A stretch of DNA of 64,000 nucleotides, taken from contig CAVQVG010000017.1 of assembly GCA_963717125.1 (NCBI GenBank), positions 124,001-188,000 on the forward strand, read 5' to 3'. The notes under the pieces are model-generated. The model was not told the DNA's origin. It did no database searches and saw only the letters and a program-made list of their open reading frames with translations. Of this stretch, positions 53,915 through 62,294 are shown one piece after another. Positions within the stretch are counted from its first letter, which is position 1; each line of letters begins with the position of its first letter. The stretch comes from RYN-230 sp963717125 (GTDB lineage Bacteria > Actinomycetota > Actinomycetes > Streptosporangiales > Streptosporangiaceae). Position numbers and translations under genes: made by a program.

Positions 53915-54408
53915 CGGCGGTCAACGGCGCTGACTTCCGGCGCGTGGCCGGGCAGTTCGCCAGCGGCATCATGGTCGTCTCGACCACGCTGGACGGCATC
54001 GACCATGCGATGACCGTCACCGCGTTCTGCTCGGTATCGCTCACCCCGGAGCGGGTGCTGTTCTGCGCCGAGAAGATCGCCCGCTTCCACGACACCGTGT
54101 TGCGCACCGGGACCTGGGCGGTGTCCGTGCTCGACGAGGACGCCGAGAAGACCGCACGGTGGCTGGCCACCCGGGGCCGCCCGCTCGACGGTCAGCTGGC
54201 CGGGATCGGGCACTTCCCCGGCCCCATGACCGGCGCGCCCGTGCTGGCCGGCGCGCTGGGCGCGCTGGAATGCCGGACCACCGCGGTGCACGACGGCGGC
54301 GACCACAGCATCGTGGTCGGCGAGGTCATCGGGGTGAGCGAGCCGAAGCCGGGCGGCCGGCCGCTGATCCACTACAGCGGCCGGTACCGCACCCTCGACG
54401 ACAGCTGA
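53911..54408 (+). CDS. Flavin reductase-like FMN-binding protein
   Basis: 165 residues from ATG 53911. It has the flavin reductase domain pattern VAGQFASGIMVVSTTLDG, AMTVTAFCSVSLTPERVLFC and the C-terminal GRPLIHYSGRYRTL. Such enzymes use NAD(P)H to reduce flavin for a partner monooxygenase or act on their own small substrates. No monooxygenase gene is adjacent. It is translationally coupled to the mshB operon, so a link to thiol or redox metabolism is possible. Confidence 0.88.
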   Translation: MTAVNGADFRRVAGQFASGIMVVSTTLDGIDHAMTVTAFCSVSLTPERVLFCAEKIARFHDTVLRTGTWAVSVLDEDAEKTARWLATRGRPLDGQLAGIGHFPGPMTGAPVLAGALGALECRTTAVHDGGDHSIVVGEVIGVSEPKPGGRPLIHYSGRYRTLDDS

Positions 54409-54420
54409 GAATCTCGCTTG

Positions 54421-54466
54421 CGCGGTGACTTTGTGGCCGCCGGCCGACGGCCACAAAGTCACCGCG
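54421..54466. terminator. 19-bp perfect hairpin between convergent genes
   Basis: CGCGGTGACTTTGTGGCCG (54421-54439) pairs perfectly with 54448-54466 around an 8-nt loop. It lies between the flavin reductase (+) and rocD (-). No U-tract. It resembles the hairpin at 32751 in its outer arm (GCGCGGTG) and inner TTGTG. Confidence 0.6.
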
Positions 54467-54476
54467 ATGGTGAAAA

Positions 54477-55676
54477 TCAGTCGCGGAGGGTCAGCTCGAG
54501 CTGGTCGATGCCCCAGTCCAGGTCGGGCTCGCTGATCACCAGCGGCGGCGCGAGCCGGATTGCCGTGCCGTGGGTGTCCTTGGCCAGCACCCCGCGGGCG
54601 GCCAGCCGCTCGCAGACCGCCCGGCCCGACAGCGAATGGAACTCCAGGCCGGCCCACAGGCCACGGCCGCGCACCTCGCGGACCACGTCGGCCGGCAGCG
54701 CCGCCAGCCGGTCGTGCAGGTGCGCCCCGAGCTTGGCCGACCGGTCCTGGTACTCGCCGGTGGCCAGCATCGCGATGACCTCGCGGCCCACCGCGCAGGC
54801 CAGCGGGTTGCCGCCGAACGTCAACCCGTGCTGCCCGGGCTGGAACACGCCCAGGACGTCCCTGGACGACACGACCGCGGAGACCGGCACGATGCCGCCG
54901 CCGAGAGCCTTGCCGAGCAGGTACATGTCCGGCCGCACGCCCTCGGCCTCGCAGGCGAACGTGGTCCCGGCCCGGCCCAGCCCGGACTGGATCTCATCGG
55001 CGATCATCAGCGCGCCGTGCGCGGTGCACAGCTCGCGCACCGCGGCCAGGTAGCCCGGCGGCGGCACCACCACCCCCGCCTCGCCCTGGATGGGCTCGAC
55101 CAGCACCCCGACCACGACCTCGTCCATGGCCGCGGCCAGCGCGTCGGCGTCCCCGTAGGGCACCACCCGGAACCCCGGCGTGTACGGCCCGAACGAGGCC
55201 CGGGCGTCGGGGTCGGTGGAGAAGCTGACGATCGTCGTGGTCCGGCCGTGAAAGTTGCCCTCGAAGGCCACGATGACGGCCTGGTCCGGGGGTACGCCCT
55301 TGACCTCGTAGCCCCACTTGCGCGCGGTCTTGATCGCCGTTTCCACCGCTTCCGCGCCGGTGTTCATCGGCAGCACCATCTCCATGCCCGCCAGCTCGGC
55401 CAGCTCGGCGCAGAACGGGCCGAACTGGTCGTGCTCGAACGCCCGGCTGACCAGCGTTACCCGGTCGAGTTGGCGCTGCGCGGCGGCGATCAGCGCGGGA
55501 TGGCGGTGGCCGAAGTTGAGCGCCGAGTAGGCGGCGAGCATGTCCAGATAGCGGCGGCCTTCGGTGTCGGTCACCCAGGCGCCCTCGCCCTCGGCGATGA
55601 CGACGGGCAGCGGGTGGTAGTTGTGCGCGCTGTGCGCTTCGGCCAGGGCGTGCAGGCCTGCTGCCGATGTGGTCAC
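54477..55676 (-). CDS. rocD: Ornithine aminotransferase
   Basis: 399 residues from GTG 55676, which has GAGGGGG upstream; ATG 55712 overlapping ddaH is an alternative. Class-III PLP aminotransferase with SAHNYHPLPVVIAEGEGAWV, the cofactor Lys in YLLGKALGGG and the Asp in LMIADEIQSGLGR. It converts ornithine and 2-oxoglutarate to glutamate semialdehyde and glutamate. The sequence YSALNFGHRHP is characteristic of OAT. It is co-transcribed with ddaH, suggesting arginine-derived ornithine use. Confidence 0.93.
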   Translation of the reverse strand: MTTSAAGLHALAEAHSAHNYHPLPVVIAEGEGAWVTDTEGRRYLDMLAAYSALNFGHRHPALIAAAQRQLDRVTLVSRAFEHDQFGPFCAELAELAGMEMVLPMNTGAEAVETAIKTARKWGYEVKGVPPDQAVIVAFEGNFHGRTTTIVSFSTDPDARASFGPYTPGFRVVPYGDADALAAAMDEVVVGVLVEPIQGEAGVVVPPPGYLAAVRELCTAHGALMIADEIQSGLGRAGTTFACEAEGVRPDMYLLGKALGGGIVPVSAVVSSRDVLGVFQPGQHGLTFGGNPLACAVGREVIAMLATGEYQDRSAKLGAHLHDRLAALPADVVREVRGRGLWAGLEFHSLSGRAVCERLAARGVLAKDTHGTAIRLAPPLVISEPDLDWGIDQLELTLRD

Positions 55677-55708
55677 GGTGGTTCCCCCTCGCACGGCTGT
55701 TCCCCCGA

Positions 55709-56599
55709 TCATGACCGCAACTCCAGTGTGCAGCACTTTGGCCCGCCGCCGGCCTTGCGGAACTCCGACATGTCCACCGGGATCGGCTCGAAGCCGCGGG
55801 CGGCCAGGTCGGCGGCCAGCCGAACGGCCTGAGCGGGCAGGACGACGTGCCGGCCGTCGCTGACCGCGTTCAGCCCGAGCACGCCGGCGTCTTGGTCGCT
55901 GGCCTCGATCAGCTCGGGGAACTGCACGGCCAGGGCGGCCTGTCCGGCCGCGTCGAACGCCGCCGGGTAGTAGGCGGCGGTGTGTGCATCGAGTACGCAC
56001 AGCGCCGTGTCCAGGTGGTAGAAGCGCGGGTCAACCAGCCGCAGGCTGATCACCGGCAGCCCGAACAGCACTTCCAGTTCCTGCCGGACGCCGGCGTCCG
56101 TGCGGAAGCCGTGCCCGGCCAGGATCACCCCGCCCGCGGTTACGATGTCGCCCTCACCCTCGTTGACCCGGCGCGGTTCGTGCACCGCGCGGTAGCCCTG
56201 ACGGCGGAACCAGTCCAGGTAGGCCGGGCCTTCGGCGGCCCGCTCGGGATACCGGAACCGGGCGCCGAGCACGGTGCCGCCGATTACGGTGGCCCCGTTG
56301 GCCGCGAACACCATGTCCGGCAGGTCCGGGTGGCCGCCGATGAACTGGACCGCGTGACCGAGGCTGGTGTAGGCGTTCCGGAGTCCCTGCCACTGGCGGA
56401 TGGCCAGCGCCGTGTCGACCGCGTCCCCGCTGGCCATCCACGGGTTGATGGCGTACCGCACGGTGAAGTGCTCCGGGCGGCACATCAGGTAGCGCCTCGG
56501 CACCGGCGTCCGGGTGGCCGGCTGGTCGGCCAGGCCGGCGCCGGGCGCCGGGCCGGCCACGGCGGCAGGGTAGACAGCGGCAGGGTAGGTAGCGGTCAT
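55709..56599 (-). CDS. ddaH: Dimethylargininase / amidinotransferase-family hydrolase
   Basis: 296 residues from ATG 56599 (AGGAG upstream). Guanidino-modifying fold: YLMCRPEHFTVRYAINPWM, MVFAANGATVIGG, the NEGEGDIV motif and the C-terminal catalytic Cys in GGGPKCCTLEL. DDAH produces citrulline from methylarginines. Its pairing with rocD fits a pathway from arginine or its derivatives to proline or glutamate; enzymes of this fold can also release ornithine from arginine, which would suit RocD better. Which reaction it performs cannot be settled from sequence. Confidence 0.85.
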   Translation of the reverse strand: MTATYPAAVYPAAVAGPAPGAGLADQPATRTPVPRRYLMCRPEHFTVRYAINPWMASGDAVDTALAIRQWQGLRNAYTSLGHAVQFIGGHPDLPDMVFAANGATVIGGTVLGARFRYPERAAEGPAYLDWFRRQGYRAVHEPRRVNEGEGDIVTAGGVILAGHGFRTDAGVRQELEVLFGLPVISLRLVDPRFYHLDTALCVLDAHTAAYYPAAFDAAGQAALAVQFPELIEASDQDAGVLGLNAVSDGRHVVLPAQAVRLAADLAARGFEPIPVDMSEFRKAGGGPKCCTLELRS

Positions 56600-56768
56600 C
56601 GAACTCCTCTCGGTACCGGGCTGGTGATCAGCTAATCCAGCGTATGAGCTGCATCCAGAGGGAGATATGCGTGCGGGCTGCGTCTGGCCGTCGATTCGTT
56701 GCGAAAATCCGGCTGGAACAGCCAAACGTTGCGTGATGCCGGACCGGCGCGGCAGACCGCGCGGTTGG

Positions 56769-58223
56769 TCAGGGTGCGGCGACGGCCCAGTCCTGGCCCT
56801 GGGACGTGTCCCGCACCGTGACGCCCAGGGCGGCGAGCTGGCCGCGGAGCCGGTCCGCGGCCGGCCAGTCGGCCGCCGCCCGCGCGGCCGCCCGGGCCTC
56901 GAGCAGCTCGGCGGCCCCGGCGGGCAGCGGTGGCGCCACCGGCGCGCGGCCGATGTCCCGGGCCAGGTCCAGGCCGAGCAGGCGATCGGCGTAGGCGAAC
57001 GTCTCGAACTTGGCGCCCGGCGGGATCTCGCTGTCCTTCTCCAAGGCGCGCAGCACGCGCAGCGCGGCCGGCGTGTCCAGGTCGTCGTCGAACGCGCCGA
57101 GGAAGTCGGCCACGTACTGCGCGCACATGGGCCGGCTTGGCGAGTTGGCCCACTCGGCCACCCGCTGCCGCCAGCGGCGCACGGTGGCGTCGGCCGCGGC
57201 CAGCGTGCTCCAGGTCAGGTTGAGCTGCTGCCGGTACCGGTGCTCGGTGAAGGCCAGCCGCAGCGCCAGCGGGTCCAGCCCGCGCTCGGCGAGGTCGCCG
57301 AGCAGCACCACGTTCCCGGTGGACTTGGCCATCTTGCGCCCCTCGAACAGCAGGTGCTCGCCGTGCACCCAGTGCCGGACCACCTCGTGCCCGGTGACGC
57401 TGTCCGACTGCGCCCGCTCGTCCTCGTGGTGCGGGAAGCGCAGGTCGATCCCGCCGGTGTGCACGTCGATGGTGTCCCCCAGGTAGTGCAGGGACATCGC
57501 GGAGCATTCGGTGTGCCAGCCCGGGAACCCGGTGCCCCAGGGCGCCGCCCAGGTCAGCTCCCGGTCGGCCGGCGCGGCCTTCCACAGCGCCCAGTCCGCG
57601 TGGAACCGCTTGTCTGGGTCAACTGCCTGCTGACCAGCACGGGCCTGACCAGCCCGGGGCTGACCAGCACGGGCGGCGCTCCGGTGCCCTGGGCGCAGGT
57701 CCTCGAGCCGGTTGCCGGACAGCTCGCCGTAGCTGGGGAACGAACGCGCGTCGAAGTACACCGACCCGGCCGGCGTCGGGTACGCGTGGCCGGTCTCCAG
57801 CAGCCTGCTGATCAGCTCGATCATCAGCTCGATGGACTCGCTGGCCCGCGGCGTGGCGTCGGCCGGGCGGATGTTCAGCGCGTCGCAGTCCGCGCGGAAC
57901 TCCGCCTCGTAGTGCCGGGCGATGTCCAGCGCGCTGCGGCCCTCGGCCCGCGCCTGGGCGATGATCTTGTCCTCGCCCGCCGGGTCGATCTCGCTGTCGT
58001 CGGCCAGGTGCCCCACGTCGGTGATGTTCTGGCAGCTGATCACGGTGAGCTGGTTCCGTTCCGCGGTCCGCCGGATCAGGTCGGCCAGCAGGTAGGAGCG
58101 CAGGTTGCCGACGTGGGCGGAGCGGTACACGGTCGGTCCGCAGCTGTACATGCGCAGGCCGCCCCAGCGGGCCGGTTCGATCGGCGCCACCTGCCTGGTC
58201 CGGGTGTCATAAAGCCGCAGCAC
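56769..58223 (-). CDS. cysS: Cysteinyl-tRNA synthetase-like protein
   Basis: 484 residues from GTG 58223. Class-I synthetase with zinc Cys in YSCGPTVY, HIGH-type motif SAHVGNLR (usually PHIGNAR), zinc ligands in GWHTECSAMS and FPHHEDERAQ, and KMSKS-type KMAKS. The end has the C-terminal helical region. It differs from MshC, which lacks this length and reads differently at the HIGH motif. Actinomycetes usually carry another cysS beside ispF, so this may be a second copy. TAGGCT lies 6 nt before the GTG. A GQPRAGQARAGQQ repeat sits in the middle. Confidence 0.85.
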   Translation of the reverse strand: MLRLYDTRTRQVAPIEPARWGGLRMYSCGPTVYRSAHVGNLRSYLLADLIRRTAERNQLTVISCQNITDVGHLADDSEIDPAGEDKIIAQARAEGRSALDIARHYEAEFRADCDALNIRPADATPRASESIELMIELISRLLETGHAYPTPAGSVYFDARSFPSYGELSGNRLEDLRPGHRSAARAGQPRAGQARAGQQAVDPDKRFHADWALWKAAPADRELTWAAPWGTGFPGWHTECSAMSLHYLGDTIDVHTGGIDLRFPHHEDERAQSDSVTGHEVVRHWVHGEHLLFEGRKMAKSTGNVVLLGDLAERGLDPLALRLAFTEHRYRQQLNLTWSTLAAADATVRRWRQRVAEWANSPSRPMCAQYVADFLGAFDDDLDTPAALRVLRALEKDSEIPPGAKFETFAYADRLLGLDLARDIGRAPVAPPLPAGAAELLEARAAARAAADWPAADRLRGQLAALGVTVRDTSQGQDWAVAAP

Positions 58224-58229
58224 ACCCCC

Positions 58230-58235
58230 AGCCTA
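58230..58235 (-). promoter_or_regulatory. -10 box of the cysS-like gene
   Basis: TAGGCT on the minus strand, 6 nt before GTG 58223, without a ribosome binding site. Same hexamer as at mshB. Confidence 0.4.
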
Positions 58236-58249
58236 TGGGCGCGGTGCGG

Positions 58250-58819
58250 TCAGGGCCGCAGCCCCCGGACCAGGTCGGCGGGCACTACCCGTACCGGGAA
58301 CGGCCGAGTGGCCATCCAGGCCCGGCCGCCGGTCACGTGAGCGGTCTCCTTGTAGTCGCCATCGGCCAGCTCGAACACGGTCAGCGATGGCTTGTCCCGA
58401 TTCGGGTCGACGAGCCAGTAGGACGGCGTGCCCAGCCGGGCGTAGACCGCCTTCTTCAGGCTGGCGTCGTGCAGCCGGCTGGTCGGCGAGATCACTTCAA
58501 CGGCCAGCAGCGGAGCTCGGGGCAGGCCTTGCTCGGTGAGATCCTCATACCGGGCTACCAGGACATCGGGCTGGACCTCGTTGTACCTGTCTGGGCGCAC
58601 GGCGAAGGGCGCGACGAGCACCCGCATGCTGGCCGGGCAGGCCGCACGCAGTGCCAGACCAAGGGCAAGTGTCGCCTCCTGGTGCGCCCAGCCGGGGGCC
58701 GGGCTCACCAGCAGTGCCCCGTCGATAAGTTCGTACCGGCGGCCGTCATCGGGCATTTCCTCCAGGTCGCTGACCGTGAAGGGATGCGTAACATTGCCGG
58801 GACTGGCCACGACTGTCAT
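58250..58819 (-). CDS. Uma2-family endonuclease-like protein (DUF820)
   Basis: 189 residues from ATG 58819 (AAGGAGGGGACC upstream). PD-(D/E)XK fold: YELIDGALLVSPAP, EVQPDVLVARY, and LLAVEVISPTSRLHDASLKK, with the conserved E-V-I-S and K. Many actinomycete genomes carry dozens of Uma2 proteins; their role is not established although DNA cleavage is assumed. It follows dapC by 40 bp on the same strand and has its own strong ribosome binding site. Confidence 0.9.
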   Translation of the reverse strand: MTVVASPGNVTHPFTVSDLEEMPDDGRRYELIDGALLVSPAPGWAHQEATLALGLALRAACPASMRVLVAPFAVRPDRYNEVQPDVLVARYEDLTEQGLPRAPLLAVEVISPTSRLHDASLKKAVYARLGTPSYWLVDPNRDKPSLTVFELADGDYKETAHVTGGRAWMATRPFPVRVVPADLVRGLRP

Positions 58820-58859
58820 GGTCCCCTCCTTTCTGCCTGGAGGCAACGATCCCTGACGG

Positions 58860-59960
58860 CTACGACAGTTCGGCCAGCCGCTGCACCGCGGCGTCCACCC
58901 GCTCGTCGGTGGCGGTGAGCGCGATCCGGACGTGCTGGGCGCCGGCCGGACCGTACAGCTCGCCGGGGGCGACCAGGATGCCCGCCTCGGCCAGCAACCG
59001 GACCGAAGCCCAGCCGTCGTGACCCGGCCGGGACGCCCATAGGTACAGGCCCGCCTCGGAGTGGCTGACCTGCCAGCCCGCGGCCTGGAACGCGGGCAGC
59101 AGCCGGTCGCGGCGCGCCGCGTACACCGCGCGCTGCCGGTCGGCGTGCTCGTCGTCGTCCAGCGCGGCGGCCATCGCGGCCTGGACCGGGGCCGGCAGCA
59201 TCATCCCGGCGTGCTTGCGGATCTCCAGCAGCCGGGCGATGAGCGCCGGGTCACCGGTGACGAACCCGGCCCGGTAGCCCGCCAGGTTCGACCGCTTGGA
59301 CAGTGAGTGCACCGCGAGGACGCCCTCGGCGGAAGCCCCCGACACCTCGGGGTGCAGGACCGAGACCGGCTCGGCGGCCCAGCCGAGGTCGAGGTAGCAC
59401 TCATCGGACGCGAGCACCGCTCCGTGCTCCCGGGCCCAGCGCACCATCTTGGCCAGGTGGGCGGCGGGCAGTACCCGTCCGGTCGGGTTGGCCGGCGAGT
59501 TGACCCAGGCCAGCCGGACCCGCTGCGGGCCGAGCGTGGTCAGGCCGTCCGCGGCCACCCCCCGGGCCCCGGCCAGCCGGGCGCCGACGTCATACGTGGG
59601 GTAGGCCAGTTCCGGGTAGACCACCACGTCGCCGGGCCCGCAGCCGAGCAGCGTGGGCAGCCCGGCGATGAACTCCTTGGTGCCGATCACCGGCAACACG
59701 GAATCGGGCGGCACGGTCACCCCGTGCCGCCGGGCCAGCCAGCCGGCCGCGGCCTTGCGTAGCTGCGGCGTGCCATGAGTGGCTGGGTAGCCCGGGGCGT
59801 TGGCCGCGGCCCGCAGCGCGTCGATCACCACCTGCGGCACTGGGTCCACCGGCGTGCCGACGGACAGGTCAACGATCCCACCGGGATGGGCCCGTGCCTT
59901 GTCGCCGTACGGGGCGAGCAGGTCCCAGGGGAAGCGCGGCAGCCGCGCGGCCAGGGTCAG
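58860..59960 (-). CDS. dapC: Succinyldiaminopimelate aminotransferase DapC
   Basis: PLP class-I aminotransferase: GGIVDLSVGTPVDPVPQVV near the N-terminus, NSPANPTGRVLPAAHL, ECYLDLGW, and the PLP Lys in HSLSKRSNLAGYRAGF. It makes N-succinyl-diaminopimelate precursor for lysine and cell wall. The start is unclear: no ATG, GTG or TTG lies in frame near the expected N-terminus. The CTG at 59960 overlaps the fdxA stop (CTGA) and would give LTLAARLPRFPWDLL, as in homologues. fdxA followed by dapC is the common actinobacterial pair. Confidence 0.9.
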   Translation of the reverse strand: MTLAARLPRFPWDLLAPYGDKARAHPGGIVDLSVGTPVDPVPQVVIDALRAAANAPGYPATHGTPQLRKAAAGWLARRHGVTVPPDSVLPVIGTKEFIAGLPTLLGCGPGDVVVYPELAYPTYDVGARLAGARGVAADGLTTLGPQRVRLAWVNSPANPTGRVLPAAHLAKMVRWAREHGAVLASDECYLDLGWAAEPVSVLHPEVSGASAEGVLAVHSLSKRSNLAGYRAGFVTGDPALIARLLEIRKHAGMMLPAPVQAAMAAALDDDEHADRQRAVYAARRDRLLPAFQAAGWQVSHSEAGLYLWASRPGHDGWASVRLLAEAGILVAPGELYGPAGAQHVRIALTATDERVDAAVQRLAELS

Positions 59961-60283
59961 CTCTCTTCGGCTTGCGGCGGCAGCGCGACGACCAGCGGGT
60001 GATCCTTGTTGATCTTGCCGACCTTGGCCGCGCCGCCCGGCGAGCCGAGGTCCTCGAAGAACTCCACGTTGGCTTTGTAGTAGTCCTTCCACTGGTCCGG
60101 CACGTCATCTTCGTAGAAGATCGCCTCGACCGGGCACACCGGCTCGCACGCGCCGCAGTCCACGCACTCGTCCGGGTGTATGTAGAGCATGCGCTCGCCC
60201 TCGTAGATGCAGTTGACGGGGCATTCCTCGATGCACGACTTGTCGAGCACATCGACGCAGGGCTGCGCGATGATATACGTCAC
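59957..60283 (-). CDS. fdxA: Seven-iron ferredoxin
   Basis: 108 residues from GTG 60283 (GAGGAG upstream). It starts MTYIIAQPCVDVLDKSCIEE and has eight cysteines in two clusters (C9, 17, 21, 25 and C40, 43, 46, 50), consistent with one 3Fe-4S and one 4Fe-4S centre as in mycobacterial and streptomycete FdxA. The C-terminal extension includes FYEDDVPDQWKDYYKANVEFF. It transfers electrons at low potential. It overlaps dapC by 4 bp. Confidence 0.94.
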   Translation of the reverse strand: MTYIIAQPCVDVLDKSCIEECPVNCIYEGERMLYIHPDECVDCGACEPVCPVEAIFYEDDVPDQWKDYYKANVEFFEDLGSPGGAAKVGKINKDHPLVVALPPQAEES

Positions 60284-60334
60284 GTTCCGAACTCCTCTTT
60301 CCCGCGCTGTCCCGGTGAGGGGACTGGGGCTCCC

Positions 60335-60363
60335 AGTATCCCGGGTCGTGCTAAGTATCCCGG
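60335..60363 (-). promoter_or_regulatory. Direct repeat upstream of fdxA
   Basis: AGTATCCCGG occurs at 60335-60344 and 60354-60363, 19 bp apart, about 50-80 bp upstream of the fdxA start. On the coding strand it reads CCGGGATACT. It could be an operator or part of two overlapping promoters. Confidence 0.3.
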
Positions 60364-60419
60364 CCGGGCGGGTCTCGGCGCACCCTGGGCGGCGAGATTC
60401 CCCAGTCGGCGGCAGGCTA

Positions 60420-61328
60420 TCAGCTCAGCTCCAGGCGGCCGGGGGGTGGTGCGCCCGCGTCGCGGACCCAGCCGTTGCTGCTGGCGGCGGCGCGCCACTG
60501 GTACCCGCCGTAGCGGATCTGGTGGATGCGATACGCGCTGGCGTGGGTGACCAGCCAGGTCGCGACCTCCCAGCCGAACCGCGGCTGGGCGAGCCGGACC
60601 TGCAGCTGGGTGCTGGTCCCGTCGGCCACGCTGCCCCGGCCGTCCCGCTGGTCGGTCACCTCGCGAGCCACCGCCGGGCCGAAGGTGGTGCGGAGCCCGC
60701 TGGTGATCCCGGTCACGTCGGCCGGCGCCCGGCCGGCCGGACCGGACCAGCAGTAGACCGCGTGCCCGCGCTGCCCGGTGAAGGCCGGGGTCATGGCCGC
60801 GGCCATCTTCTCGTACTGGGTGTAGGCCGCCCCGTCCGCGCTGTGCTGCACCGCCTGGGCCGCCGCGTATACCGGCATCTTCTTGTAGCCCGGGATGGCC
60901 TTCAGCGCGCGGAAGAACTTGGTGCTGGCGTAGATCGGGTCCTCCAGGTCCTTCCGCGGTCCCCAGCCTTCGGAGGGCCGTTGCTGGAAGACGCCGACCG
61001 AATCCAGGTCGCCGTAGGACAGGTTGTGCAGCTTGGACTCCTGCATCGCCGTCGCGTAGGCGATGGTGACCGCCAGTCGCGGCATCGACTGCTGGTGGGC
61101 CACGCCGGCGATGGTGGCCGCGATGGACCCCTGCTCGGTGTCGAGCAGGACGCTCTGGTGGTCGGCGGTGGCCACGCAGCCTGATCCGGTCAGCACCGGG
61201 GCGATCACCGGCGCGAACGCGCGTACCACCAGGTATCCGCCGACGGCGAGCACGGCGAGCAGGGCGGTCGCGATGAGCGCCCGGCGGCGTCGCTTCCGGG
61301 GCCGCGGGGTCGGCCGGCTTCTTGGCAC
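60420..61328 (-). CDS. Membrane-anchored lysozyme-like protein
   Basis: 302 residues from GTG 61328. A basic start (RPTPRPRKRRRR) and a hydrophobic helix (ALIATALLAVLAVGGYLVV) indicate a membrane-anchored extracellular protein. The region IAYATAMQESKLHNLSYGDL continuing as DSVGVFQQRPSEGWG resembles lysozyme-fold transglycosylase-like proteins common in actinomycetes. Many are annotated as heavy-metal transporter or hypothetical. The glutamate in MQESKL could be catalytic; I cannot confirm enzyme activity. TAACTT lies 6 nt before the start. Confidence 0.78.
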   Translation of the reverse strand: MPRSRPTPRPRKRRRRALIATALLAVLAVGGYLVVRAFAPVIAPVLTGSGCVATADHQSVLLDTEQGSIAATIAGVAHQQSMPRLAVTIAYATAMQESKLHNLSYGDLDSVGVFQQRPSEGWGPRKDLEDPIYASTKFFRALKAIPGYKKMPVYAAAQAVQHSADGAAYTQYEKMAAAMTPAFTGQRGHAVYCWSGPAGRAPADVTGITSGLRTTFGPAVAREVTDQRDGRGSVADGTSTQLQVRLAQPRFGWEVATWLVTHASAYRIHQIRYGGYQWRAAASSNGWVRDAGAPPPGRLELS

Positions 61329-61334
61329 ATCCCG

Positions 61335-61340
61335 AAGTTA
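61335..61340 (-). promoter_or_regulatory. -10 box of the lysozyme-like gene
   Basis: TAACTT on the minus strand ends 6 nt before GTG 61328; there is no ribosome binding site. Confidence 0.35.
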
Positions 61341-61467
61341 CCGGTGCGTGCGGAATTACGGGGACAAGCCGCCGGGGAACGCCCGGGCGGGGCGCCCCCG
61401 AGTTAGCCCCGAGGCAGCCCGCGCCGCCTGCGCTGAGCAGCCCAGAGTGCGTGGCAGGATCGGGAGA

Positions 61468-62241
61468 GTGCAACCAGAATCACGTCGCCGCATTCGCCGT
61501 CAGGGCCCGGCCATGCTGCGCGGCGACTTCATCCCCAAGACCACCACAGATCAGCGGCTGCTCGACCGGCGCGGACCGAGCGACTGGGTCCATACCGACC
61601 CGTGGCGGGTGATGCGGATCCAGGCCGAGTTCGTGGAGGGCTTCGGGCTGCTCGCTGAGCTGGGCCCGGCCGTGTCGGTGTTCGGCAGCGCCCGGGCCGA
61701 GCCGGGCAGCCTGGAATGCGACCAGGCCGAGGCCATCGGCAAGAGCCTGGCTGAGGCCGGTTACGCGGTGATCACGGGCGGCGGCCCAGGCGTGATGGAA
61801 GCGGCCAACAAGGGCGCGACCACCGCGGGCGGTGTGTCGGTCGGCCTGGGCATCGAGTTGCCCACGGAAATGGGCCTGAACGAGTACGTCGAGATCGGCC
61901 TGGAGTTCCGCTACTTCTTTGTCCGGAAGACCGTCTTCATCAAGTACTCGCAGGCGTTCGTGGTGCTGCCGGGCGGGTTCGGCACGCTGGACGAGCTGTT
62001 CGAGGCGCTGACCCTGGTGCAGACCGGCAAGATCACGAAGTTCCCCATCGTGCTGGTGGGCAGCGAGTACTGGTCTGGCCTGCTGTCCTGGATCCGCCGG
62101 AGCGTGCTGGACGGCGGCAAGATCTCGGCCGGGGACGAGGACCTGGTGACCCTGGTGGACGATCCGGCCGAGGCGGTCAGCATCATCCAGCGGGCGCACG
62201 CGCAGCGTAACGGCGCCGACCCGGCCCCAGGGGTGAGCTGA
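61468..62241 (+). CDS. LOG family protein (TIGR00730)
   Basis: 257 residues from GTG 61468. It has the Rossmann-type signature AVSVFGSARAEPGS, ITGGGPGVMEAANKGA and the family motif LPGGFGTLDELFEALTLVQ. LOG proteins of this motif are cytokinin-activating or nucleotide 5'-monophosphate phosphoribohydrolases. The start is inferred from in-frame GTG and homologue-like length; an open frame reaches back to 61063. Upstream lies the divergent lysozyme-like gene. Confidence 0.92.
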   Translation: MQPESRRRIRRQGPAMLRGDFIPKTTTDQRLLDRRGPSDWVHTDPWRVMRIQAEFVEGFGLLAELGPAVSVFGSARAEPGSLECDQAEAIGKSLAEAGYAVITGGGPGVMEAANKGATTAGGVSVGLGIELPTEMGLNEYVEIGLEFRYFFVRKTVFIKYSQAFVVLPGGFGTLDELFEALTLVQTGKITKFPIVLVGSEYWSGLLSWIRRSVLDGGKISAGDEDLVTLVDDPAEAVSIIQRAHAQRNGADPAPGVS

Positions 62242-62294
62242 GGCCAGCGGTTCGTCCGCGGCCGGGGACGTGCGCGCTCGCTGCGCGTGGCACG

